From Murimonas intestini (GTDB lineage Bacteria > Bacillota > Clostridia > Lachnospirales > Lachnospiraceae): a DNA stretch of 64,000 nucleotides. Shown here in pieces: positions 33,839 through 41,485 of this stretch (position 1 is the stretch's first letter; each line of letters opens with the position of its first letter). Location of the stretch: the NCBI RefSeq assembly GCF_024622195.1, contig NZ_JANKBI010000005.1, positions 186,001 to 250,000 of the forward strand, given 5' to 3'. The notes under the pieces are model-generated. The model was not told where the DNA came from, did not search any database, and saw only the letters and a list, made by a program, of their open reading frames with translations. The position numbers and the translations under genes are program-made.

Positions 33839-35437
33839 TTACGCTGTCTTAGTGTCCTTATGTCTCGGAGGCTTCCCGCCCTCCATCCGGGTAATGCCTG
33901 CTTTTACACTTGCAGGCACCTTTACTGCCAGTACGGCCTTGAGGCCGTCTATCCCGCACAGGAAAAACATAGGAGTAAAGTTCAGCAGATATCTGGATTT
34001 TGTTTCCCAGAAAGCAAAGAAAAGCAGAACACCGAATATCATGATGTTAATCAGTGCCGCTGCCCCCGGCCTGCTAAACATGCCCCGCGCCATAGACGCA
34101 AAAAACAGCATATATAAAACTAATATAAAAACTGATGTATATAAATAGAATACCGTGTGATACTTTCCGTCCTTTTTAATAAATTCATTCAGGACCGTAT
34201 CCTTCTGCATCCAGTTCAGATGGGCCTGCTGCGCAAATTTGGCATCCCCCCATGTCCATGCTATCTTCTTGAATTCGAAATCAAGGAAACCGCCCAGGCT
34301 TCCGTAGCCCTCGATCTTTTCTGCAAGCCTGTCCATGTCGGCTTTGGCCTTCTCTTCTTTTGTTCCGAAGGAATACGTATAGTCAAATTCATCCTGATGG
34401 AATCCCCCGTTTCCGCTCATGGACATCATGATCCAGTGCTGCACCGGAAATGTAAGCTCATCTTCCATGCTCATATCCACCCACGGATTATGTCTGGAAA
34501 TGTAGCCCCAGCCCGCATTGATCCCTATAAAACAGGCAAGCGCCAGTGCAATTTGGGCACACGTCTTTTTGCTGAAGGACGTGAGAAGGCTGTGGATAAT
34601 AATAGCCACGCCTGCCACTATACAGCTGCCCTTTAAGAGAAATCCGATACACAAACTGCTCCCCAGAGCTGCCGCCAGCCAGGCTTTTTTCCTGAAAGAA
34701 GCTTCCTCCCTGATCTTCAGGTACAGCCAGACAGCCAGCAGAGGAAACGGCAGCGTGAGCGTGTCTGTATAGAACCTGCTTGCATTAATATAATAGGGAA
34801 CAAAAAGCGCAGACACCACAAGATATGCGGCTGCAGCCCTGTTTCCCATGATCTTCTTAGCCACTCTGCTTCCAAGCCATACAGACGCCAGGATCACTGT
34901 AATATTTAAGATGACTCCCATATAGACGCCCGCATCACTTTGCATAGAGATTCCCAGAGATGTCACGATCCAGTAATATCCTGTGATCAGAAACAGATAC
35001 GGGATATTATTGGGGTATACCACAAAATACTCATTCTGTGTCATATTCGTGATTCCTGTAAGCGTATTATATTCAAGCATTTCATGGCTTAACTGCCCCT
35101 TGTCCAATATCTCCATAGCGCTGTAATACACTGTCCCCATATCTGTCTTCAGCTGGGGAAGGAGCATCCATCCCGCCGCTGCCATCAGAACCGCCATCAG
35201 GCCCAGAATAACTGCTGTGGTGATCCCAAGTCTGCGGTCAGATATCTGTATATGCATCTTCTTTCTGGAGACGGCCACAATTCCCGCCAAAATAAGAACT
35301 GCCAAAACGGCTGCCGCCGGCAGGTACTGCTGATACGCCAGAATATATAGAAAAACGACTGCAAATAATGCCATGAAACAGCCGTGGAAAACTCTGCTCA
35401 ACCCATCTGAAATCATAAAATTCCTCCTGTCTGCCAT
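33839..35437 (-). CDS. Membrane glycosyltransferase (GT-C/GT39-like)
   Basis: A 532-residue polytopic membrane protein with about 11-12 helices and a large extracytoplasmic loop. The first loop carries DMGTVYYSAMEI and the YFVVYPNNIPYLFLI region typical of lipid-linked-sugar-dependent GT-C enzymes (ArnT/PMT-like). Such enzymes transfer sugars to lipids, wall polymers or proteins outside the cell. Acceptor and donor are unknown. Upstream of recQ in one unit. Confidence 0.75.
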   Translation of the reverse strand: MADRRNFMISDGLSRVFHGCFMALFAVVFLYILAYQQYLPAAAVLAVLILAGIVAVSRKKMHIQISDRRLGITTAVILGLMAVLMAAAGWMLLPQLKTDMGTVYYSAMEILDKGQLSHEMLEYNTLTGITNMTQNEYFVVYPNNIPYLFLITGYYWIVTSLGISMQSDAGVYMGVILNITVILASVWLGSRVAKKIMGNRAAAAYLVVSALFVPYYINASRFYTDTLTLPFPLLAVWLYLKIREEASFRKKAWLAAALGSSLCIGFLLKGSCIVAGVAIIIHSLLTSFSKKTCAQIALALACFIGINAGWGYISRHNPWVDMSMEDELTFPVQHWIMMSMSGNGGFHQDEFDYTYSFGTKEEKAKADMDRLAEKIEGYGSLGGFLDFEFKKIAWTWGDAKFAQQAHLNWMQKDTVLNEFIKKDGKYHTVFYLYTSVFILVLYMLFFASMARGMFSRPGAAALINIMIFGVLLFFAFWETKSRYLLNFTPMFFLCGIDGLKAVLAVKVPASVKAGITRMEGGKPPRHKDTKTA

Positions 35438-35568
35438 CGGTAAAACACTATTGTCTTACCAATGATAGCACAGGAGGAAAACTGCATTCTTTAAGATTAT
35501 AGAAAGTTTTTATGACAAAGGTTAAGAAATTGGTGTCTTAAAAATTAATTAGCCGCCTGCCTGTACCC

Positions 35569-36948
35569 TTAGATATACTTCAGGAATGCCTGGTATCCCA
35601 TATAAGCCTCATAGAGATCTGCCTTGCTTGCCACTTCCCACGGAGCATGCATGTTCATAAGAGGCACACCGCTGTCGATTACTTCCATTCCGTAGTTTGC
35701 CAGGATAAAGGCTATTGTTCCGCCGCCGCCCTGGTCTACCTTTCCAAGTTCAGCTGTCTGCCAGGATACGCCATTCTCATCCATCACCCTGCGGATATCT
35801 GCTATATACTCTGCATTGGCATCATTAGAGCCTGATTTTCCTCTGGAACCTGTATATTTGTTAAAGGCCATTCCCTTTCCAAAGTACGGTGCATTGTTCT
35901 TCTCCATAACTGACGGATAATTGGGATCGTATGCCGCGCTCACATCGGAGGAGAGCATTCTGGAAGCCTTAAGGGCCCTGCGCAGAGCAAGCTCGCTGTA
36001 CTGTCCCGCACAGTTCATGACTTCTGCAACTGAATTCTCAAAGAAACGTGACTGCATGCCTGTTGCTCCCACACTTCCGATCTCTTCTTTGTCCACCAGC
36101 AGGCAGACTGCTGTTTTCTTCTGGTTCTCTAATTTAAGCATCGCCATATAGGACGGATAAGCACAGATCCTGTCATCATGGCCATATCCCAGTATCATGC
36201 TTCTGTCAAAGCCATAGTCCCTTGCCTCTCCGGCCGGAACTGCTTCCAGCTCTGCTGAAACAAAATCTTCTTCTTCAATACCGTATTTTTCTTTCAGGAT
36301 AGCCAGAACCTGTTTCTTTACAGGCTCTTTTTCCTCACCTGCCACCGGGATGCTGCCCACAAGGATGTTCAGGTCATCGCCTTCGATGATCTTATTGCCC
36401 TTTTTCTCCATCTGGTCTGCTGCCAGATGCGGAAGCAGGTCTGAGATGCCAAATACAGGATCCTGGGGATCTTCTCCTATAGCTACTGTCACCACAGAAC
36501 CATCCTTTTTGGCTACCACTCCGTGCAGCGCCAGAGGAAGAGCTACCCACTGGTATTTTTTAACTCCTCCGTAATAATGCGTATCCAGAAGAGCCAGATC
36601 GGCATCCTCATAGAGCGGATTCTGCTTTAAGTCAAGACGCGGTGAGTCAATATGTGCTCCCACGATATTCATTCCTGCCTCTATAGGTTCTGTTCCAATG
36701 TGGAACATCACAAGGCTCTTTCCCATATTATTGGCATATACCTTGTCCCCTGCCAAGAGCTTTCTGCCGGAACTGATAACCTCCTCCAGATTCAGATAAC
36801 CTTCTTTTTCAATCTGGGCGATAGTCTCTGTGACACATTCCCTCTCTGTTTTGCAGACGGATATATATTTCCTGTATCCCTCGCTAAAATCAAATACTGC
36901 TTTCTTTTCATCTTCCTGGTACTTCAGCCAGGCATTTTTTCTTTCCAT
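35569..36948 (-). CDS. M18 family aminopeptidase
   Basis: A 459-residue zinc aminopeptidase of the aspartyl aminopeptidase family. Metal-site segments are visible as NIVGAHIDSPRLDLKQ (His, Asp), VDKEEIGSVGATG (Glu pair), SSDVSAAYDP (Asp) and a C-terminal MHAPWE (His). It removes N-terminal residues, often acidic ones, in peptide turnover. Downstream of proC by 18 bp, so probably co-transcribed. Confidence 0.93.
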   Translation of the reverse strand: MERKNAWLKYQEDEKKAVFDFSEGYRKYISVCKTERECVTETIAQIEKEGYLNLEEVISSGRKLLAGDKVYANNMGKSLVMFHIGTEPIEAGMNIVGAHIDSPRLDLKQNPLYEDADLALLDTHYYGGVKKYQWVALPLALHGVVAKKDGSVVTVAIGEDPQDPVFGISDLLPHLAADQMEKKGNKIIEGDDLNILVGSIPVAGEEKEPVKKQVLAILKEKYGIEEEDFVSAELEAVPAGEARDYGFDRSMILGYGHDDRICAYPSYMAMLKLENQKKTAVCLLVDKEEIGSVGATGMQSRFFENSVAEVMNCAGQYSELALRRALKASRMLSSDVSAAYDPNYPSVMEKNNAPYFGKGMAFNKYTGSRGKSGSNDANAEYIADIRRVMDENGVSWQTAELGKVDQGGGGTIAFILANYGMEVIDSGVPLMNMHAPWEVASKADLYEAYMGYQAFLKYI

Positions 36949-36966
36949 GATAATCTTACTTCCTTT

Positions 36967-37761
36967 CTACATATTTCTTCCTTTTTCCACACATGCCTTC
37001 ATTGCCTCGATCACAGCGCTGCGGAGTCCCTTTTCCTCTAGGACGCGTACCGCTTCGATGGTAGTCCCTCCCGGTGAGCATACCATATCCTTTAATTCAC
37101 CAGGGTGTTTCCCTGTCTCCAGGATCATCTTCGCACTTCCAAGCACAGCCTGGGCTGCAAATTTATATGCCTGGGCTCTGGGCATCCCGTCGGCTACCGC
37201 CCCGTCTGCCATGGCCTCAATGAACATAAATACATAAGCCGGAGCGCTTCCGCTCACTGACACTACCACATCCAGAAGCTTTTCGCTCACAACCTCTGTC
37301 CTGCCGCATCCTGACAATATATGGCAGACATAGTCCAGTTCTTCCCGGCTTACCAGGCTTCCTGCACATACGCCTGTGATCCCCTCACCCACAAGGGCAG
37401 GTGTATTCGGCATACAGCGTATGATCTTAACCGGCTTTGCGAATCTTTCAGTCAGCCACTCTATTGTCTTGCCCGGGGCGATAGTTACAATAAGCTGGTC
37501 TTCCCTGACATCCTGCCTGATCTCTTCTATCACCTCAGCATAATACTGCGGTTTTACAGAAAGCACAAGTATATCTGAACTTCCGGCAACTGCTCTGTTG
37601 TCAAGTGTAGTCTGTATCCCGTACTCCTGTGCCGTTCTTTTAAGTGAGGATTCCTTTGAATTGGAACCGATCATCTCTTCTGCCGGTAGTATCCCGTTCT
37701 TTAGAATGCCTCCAATCATGGCCCCCGCCATATTGCCGCATCCTATAAATCCTAATTTCAT
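36967..37761 (-). CDS. proC: Pyrroline-5-carboxylate reductase
   Basis: Final step of proline synthesis: NAD(P)H reduction of pyrroline-5-carboxylate. 264 residues from the ATG of MKLGFIGCGNMAGAMIGG, behind GGAGG; 22 further in-frame codons upstream lack a ribosome-binding site. The Rossmann loop GxGNMA and C-terminal CSPGGTTIEAVRVLEE are diagnostic. Confidence 0.96.
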   Translation of the reverse strand: MKLGFIGCGNMAGAMIGGILKNGILPAEEMIGSNSKESSLKRTAQEYGIQTTLDNRAVAGSSDILVLSVKPQYYAEVIEEIRQDVREDQLIVTIAPGKTIEWLTERFAKPVKIIRCMPNTPALVGEGITGVCAGSLVSREELDYVCHILSGCGRTEVVSEKLLDVVVSVSGSAPAYVFMFIEAMADGAVADGMPRAQAYKFAAQAVLGSAKMILETGKHPGELKDMVCSPGGTTIEAVRVLEEKGLRSAVIEAMKACVEKGRNM

Positions 37762-37867
37762 AGAAAATGCCTCCATTCCATTTGGACAGCCCTGTTCCTT
37801 CCATTCGGGCAGACAGACCCTGTCCATATCACTTTAACAAATTCAGGCAAGAAGGTCAAGTTTTTCG

Positions 37868-37896
37868 TTGAATTCATAATAGGTTTGCTTTATAAT
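37868..37896 (+). promoter_or_regulatory. Promoter of the GNAT-methyltransferase operon
   Basis: TTGAAT (37868-37873) and TATAAT (37891-37896) on the plus strand with a 17-bp spacer, 71 bp before the ATG. It lies in the divergent region shared with proC. Confidence 0.75.
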
Positions 37897-37966
37897 GATG
37901 AAAGACTAAAACAGGGGAGCCCATAAGTCCTCATGTCAAAGTACAGATAAAGGAAGTGCAGCTGAA

Positions 37967-38827
37967 ATGGATACTTCAGATAAAACAAGTGACAAGGCAG
38001 CCTATATGAAACTGATTGAGGAAATTTCCTTAAATGCCTGGCCTTCTCATAAAATAGAGCTTTATGACGGATGGCTCATCCGTTTTTCCCATAACTATAC
38101 ATACCGCACCAACAGCGTGGAGCAGGTAGGGAAATCACTTATTCCGGCAGAAGAAAAAATAAAATATTGTGAGTCTGTATACCGTAATTTCCATACGCCC
38201 ACAAACTTTAAGATCAATCCGCTCCTGGACCCTTCCTTTGATGAGCTGCTGGAATCAAAGGGCTACGAGATCAGGCATGCTACTGAAGTAATGACAATGC
38301 CTATAGAGAATTTCAGATCATACAAGCCCGTCTCTGTGGAATATGAGTATTACGGCAGGAATTCAAATCTGCCTTCATCCATATTTTATCCAAACGAGAC
38401 GATCGTCCAGCTGAGGGACAGGATCACTGATGAATGGATCGAGGCGCTCTTCCGGCTGAACGGGACTACGAACCCTACACTCCGCCGCATTGTCCCGTCC
38501 ATGTTCAAGGCCATCCCAAAGGAGACGATCGTAGCCTTTATTGAGATTGAAGGCCGCGTGGTGGCTTCGGGGCTTGGCATCCTGGACAGAGAACATATCG
38601 GGCTTTACGCCATCTATGTGGATGCCAGCTGCCGCCGGAAGAATTATGGCCGCTCCATATGCAGTTCCATCCTGGAGGAGGCGCGCAAAAAAGGCGCCAG
38701 ACATGCATATCTCCAGGTTGTCTGCGGGAATTCAACTGCCAAAAACCTCTACCAGTCACTTGGCTTTGAGGATTTCTATACATACTGGTTCCGCTCCCTC
38801 AAAGATACCGGGGCATGGAACCTCTGA
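37967..38827 (+). CDS. GNAT family N-acetyltransferase
   Basis: A 286-residue protein with a C-terminal GNAT domain (about 185-275). The acetyl-CoA loop follows AIYVDASCRRKNYGRSICSS, and LQVVCGNSTAKNLYQSLGFEDFYTYWFR is typical motif B. The N-terminal half (WPSHKIELYDGWLIRFSHNYTYRTNSV) belongs to the two-domain GNATs of Firmicutes. The acceptor is unknown. 51 bp before a methyltransferase gene. Confidence 0.88.
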   Translation: MDTSDKTSDKAAYMKLIEEISLNAWPSHKIELYDGWLIRFSHNYTYRTNSVEQVGKSLIPAEEKIKYCESVYRNFHTPTNFKINPLLDPSFDELLESKGYEIRHATEVMTMPIENFRSYKPVSVEYEYYGRNSNLPSSIFYPNETIVQLRDRITDEWIEALFRLNGTTNPTLRRIVPSMFKAIPKETIVAFIEIEGRVVASGLGILDREHIGLYAIYVDASCRRKNYGRSICSSILEEARKKGARHAYLQVVCGNSTAKNLYQSLGFEDFYTYWFRSLKDTGAWNL

Positions 38828-38878
38828 ACCTGAAACAATGCCTGGATGGGCGCAATTATGAGAAAGGGAATCATATAT

Positions 38879-39739
38879 ATGTGGATTGCAGAAAATTGGA
38901 AAGATTATGAAGTGCTGGATACGTCCTGCGGTGAAAAGCTGGAGCGCTGGGGAGATTATCTCCTTGTCCGGCCTGATCCCCAGGTTATCTGGGATACACC
39001 AAAGACATTAAAGGGCTGGACCAGGATGAACGGCCACTATCACCGCAGCAAAAAGGGCGGAGGGGAGTGGGAATTCTTTGACCTGCCCGAGCAGTGGACT
39101 ATCCGTTACAAAACACTGACATTCAACTTAAAACCCTTCAGTTTCAAACACACCGGCCTTTTTCCTGAACAGGCTGCTAACTGGGACTGGTTTTCTGACA
39201 AAATAAAAAAGGCCCATAGGCCCATAAAGGTGTTGAATCTGTTTGCGTATACAGGAGGCGCAACCCTGGCAGCCGCAGCTGCCGGAGCTTCTGTCACTCA
39301 TGTGGATGCCTCTAAAGGCATGGTGGGATGGGCTAAGGAAAACGCCCGCTCTTCCCATCTGGAGAATGCCTCTGTACGATGGATCGTAGATGACTGTGTT
39401 AAATTTGTGGAGAGAGAGATCCGCCGGGGCAATCATTATGATGCTATTATCATGGATCCGCCCTCCTATGGACGCGGTCCGAAAGGCGAGATATGGAAAA
39501 TAGAAGAATCCATTCATCCGTTTATTAAGCTGTGTACTCAGCTGCTGAGTGAGGACCCTCTCTTCTTCCTTGTAAATTCTTATACCACAGGTCTGGCGCC
39601 TGCGGTGCTGACATATATGCTCTCAACTGAGCTGAAGGATCATCCGGGCAGAGTAGACTCCCAGGAGGTAGGACTGCCTGTCACCTCCAACGGCCTTGTA
39701 CTGCCATGCGGCGCTTCCGGCCGCTGGGAGAGCATCTGA
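38879..39739 (+). CDS. Class I SAM-dependent methyltransferase, RlmK/RlmI-like
   Basis: 286 residues from the ATG of MWIAENWKDYE (AAAGGGA precedes it). It has motif I NLFAYTGGATLAAA, acidic motif VDASKGMVGWA and the catalytic NPPY-like motif MDPPSYGRGPKGE. That DPPSYGRG pattern is found in the 23S rRNA methyltransferases of the RlmK/L and RlmI families, so rRNA is a plausible substrate. Probably co-transcribed with the GNAT gene. Confidence 0.85.
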   Translation: MWIAENWKDYEVLDTSCGEKLERWGDYLLVRPDPQVIWDTPKTLKGWTRMNGHYHRSKKGGGEWEFFDLPEQWTIRYKTLTFNLKPFSFKHTGLFPEQAANWDWFSDKIKKAHRPIKVLNLFAYTGGATLAAAAAGASVTHVDASKGMVGWAKENARSSHLENASVRWIVDDCVKFVEREIRRGNHYDAIIMDPPSYGRGPKGEIWKIEESIHPFIKLCTQLLSEDPLFFLVNSYTTGLAPAVLTYMLSTELKDHPGRVDSQEVGLPVTSNGLVLPCGASGRWESI

Positions 39740-39771
39740 TCTGCTTCACTTCCGGTGTACGGCCTGCTGCA

Positions 39772-40452
39772 CTACTGTGCAGCAGAGGCTGCGCACCCGT
39801 TCATAGGCGATGTACTTCGCGCCGTCCATACAGGTACAAGTTTTCTGTGTATCTTCTGCATCTTGTCATCGATATATGCTATCATATCAGCGCATTCCCT
39901 GAGTTCATCACTCAATCTTTCCGCCTCCGGGATCTCCTTCTTATACCGCAGCTCATGGTCCAGCCTGGCCCATGCATCCATGCTCACTGTCCTTATCTGT
40001 ACTTCCACCCTCACACCGCACCATGTTTCATCCTCTATTTCAAATATCAGATGAAGGCTCCTGTACCCTGTTGATTTAGGGGACTTGATAAAATCTTTCT
40101 TTTTTAGCAGCGTTAATCCTTCCTGCTCCTCCAGCTGCCTGGCAGCTTCATATACATCATCTATGTAGCAGCAGACTATACAGATCCCCGCAATATCATT
40201 CAGATACTTTTCTGCTGCCTCAAGCGTCACTTCCCTGCCCTTGCGCCTCAGCTTATCTGCCGTGCTCAGAGGCGCCTTTATCCTGGAAAAGCTGTATTCT
40301 ATCCCCGCATCCAGCTTCTTGATCTTCTTTTTCATTTCGCACAGGGCGTAATCGTATTTTAGTCTGAAAGAGTCGTCATACATGCCCCGCGCAAATTCTC
40401 CGAATCCTGCCCCTTCAGTATCCATAAGTTTTCTCTTTTTCTTTTTTCCCAT
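39772..40452 (-). CDS. Small alarmone synthetase ((p)ppGpp synthetase, RelQ/YwaC type)
   Basis: A 226-residue single-domain GTP pyrophosphokinase that transfers pyrophosphate from ATP to GDP or GTP. KAPLSTADKLRRKG, FIKSPKSTGYRSLHL and VEVQIRTVSMDAWARLDHELRYKK are the nucleotide-binding and G-loop motifs. There is no hydrolase, TGS or ACT domain. The segment usually DIAGIR reads DIAGIC, an Arg-to-Cys change of unknown effect. It has its own promoter and is convergent with the methyltransferase gene. Confidence 0.9.
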   Translation of the reverse strand: MGKKKKRKLMDTEGAGFGEFARGMYDDSFRLKYDYALCEMKKKIKKLDAGIEYSFSRIKAPLSTADKLRRKGREVTLEAAEKYLNDIAGICIVCCYIDDVYEAARQLEEQEGLTLLKKKDFIKSPKSTGYRSLHLIFEIEDETWCGVRVEVQIRTVSMDAWARLDHELRYKKEIPEAERLSDELRECADMIAYIDDKMQKIHRKLVPVWTARSTSPMNGCAASAAQ

Positions 40453-40495
40453 AATATCCCTTCTAAATTTATTCCTTTAAGAGATTATCACAGTA

Positions 40496-40524
40496 ATATC
40501 AAAAAAGCTGTCGAAACGCGTCAA
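40496..40524 (-). promoter_or_regulatory. Promoter of the alarmone synthetase gene
   Basis: TTGACG (40519-40524) and TGATAT (40496-40501) on the minus strand with a 17-bp spacer, about 45 bp before the ATG. Confidence 0.6.
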
Positions 40525-40558
40525 GATTCTGTAAAAATTTTCTGCCTCTGACTGCAAA

Positions 40559-40582
40559 AGGGCGCTGCCTGCGCAGCGCCCT
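40559..40582 (-). terminator. Terminator of trxA
   Basis: AGGGCGCTGC (40559-40568) and GCAGCGCCCT (40573-40582) form a perfect 10-bp stem with a 4-base loop; on the minus strand TTTTGC follows. It lies 29 bp after the trxA stop. Confidence 0.85.
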
Positions 40583-40611
40583 GATTGTTTCTATTTTAAT
40601 TTTCTGTCAGA

Positions 40612-40920
40612 TCATTTAAACAGAGCCACAAGCTCTTCCTTCGGCCTTACGCCGACCATCTTTTTATGGATCTCCCCGCCCTTAAAGAATATAAGTGTCG
40701 GTACGCTCATAACGCCATACCTTCCTGCCAGATTCGTGCTCTCATCCACATCAACTTTTCCTATACTAAAGTCAGGATTCTCAGCAGCTATCTCTTCCAG
40801 GACCGGCGCCAGCATCTTACAGGGGCCGCACCATGTGGCAAAAAAGTCTACCAGGACCGGTTTTCCGGATTCCAATACTTCTTTATCAAAATTTTCCTCA
40901 TTTAAATGCATTATACTCAT
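40612..40920 (-). CDS. trxA: Thioredoxin
   Basis: A 102-residue cytosolic disulfide reductase. The active site is WCGPC (C31 and C34), and the cis-proline loop is MSVPTLIFF. AGGAG lies seven bases before the ATG. It is 28 bp downstream of an Rrf2-type regulator gene, so its expression is probably set by that regulator, consistent with a redox or thiol-stress response. Confidence 0.97.
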   Translation of the reverse strand: MSIMHLNEENFDKEVLESGKPVLVDFFATWCGPCKMLAPVLEEIAAENPDFSIGKVDVDESTNLAGRYGVMSVPTLIFFKGGEIHKKMVGVRPKEELVALFK

Positions 40921-40948
40921 AATAATTCTCCTTTACTTTTTATATTTA

Positions 40949-41368
40949 TTATTGCTTATTTTTAAATATTTTAGCATCGATATCAGAAATAGTTATTTCC
41001 GATAACTTCTTTTTGCATTCCACATTCAGCTGGTCATAAATTCCATCCATGATATCAGCCATCCCCGATGCTATCAGGCACTCCATGCTTTTATTTCCGG
41101 ATTTCCAGCTTGCAGAGACGACCTGGGCATCCACGGCCTCACAGATCATGTTCAGATTTATTTCATCTGCATTCTGTGAAAAATAATAACCTCCTTCTGC
41201 ACCTTCCTTTGTTGACAGAAGGCCAGCCTTCTTCAGCTTCGCCATAACTTTTCTCACTCTGGCGGGATTCGTGCAGACATTCGCTGCCAGCTCGTCGCTT
41301 GATAAGACCTCCTTTTTGTGATTTAAGTAAACCAACGCATGTACTGCAATCGCAAATTCTCCTGTCAT
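40949..41368 (-). CDS. Rrf2 family transcriptional regulator
   Basis: A 139-residue winged-helix regulator. The HTH lies in SSDELAANVCTNPARVRKVMAKLKKAGLLSTKEGAEGGYYF. The cysteines (about residues 33, 77, 97 and 115) do not form the close three-cysteine cluster of IscR, so it is closer to the YwnA-like group. It is the first gene of an operon with trxA. Overlapping inverted repeats at 41438-41470 upstream suggest autoregulation. Confidence 0.9.
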   Translation of the reverse strand: MTGEFAIAVHALVYLNHKKEVLSSDELAANVCTNPARVRKVMAKLKKAGLLSTKEGAEGGYYFSQNADEINLNMICEAVDAQVVSASWKSGNKSMECLIASGMADIMDGIYDQLNVECKKKLSEITISDIDAKIFKNKQ

Positions 41369-41437
41369 TCCTGTCTCTCCATTCCCCTTTTCTCCTGGAC
41401 GGCACTGTATATGCCAACCTGTAACTTTATTTGTTTC

Positions 41438-41470
41438 AGTTATATTGTAACTATACCAGTTACAGTTACT
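41438..41470 (-). promoter_or_regulatory. Candidate Rrf2 operator
   Basis: Overlapping dyads: AGTTA-5-TAACT (41438-41452) and GTAACT-5-AGTTAC (41447-41463), followed by a further AGTTACT (41464-41470). They lie 70-100 bp before the regulator gene. This fits a dimeric winged-helix repressor covering its own promoter. Confidence 0.6.
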
Positions 41471-41485
41471 TTTGTCAATACCTTT

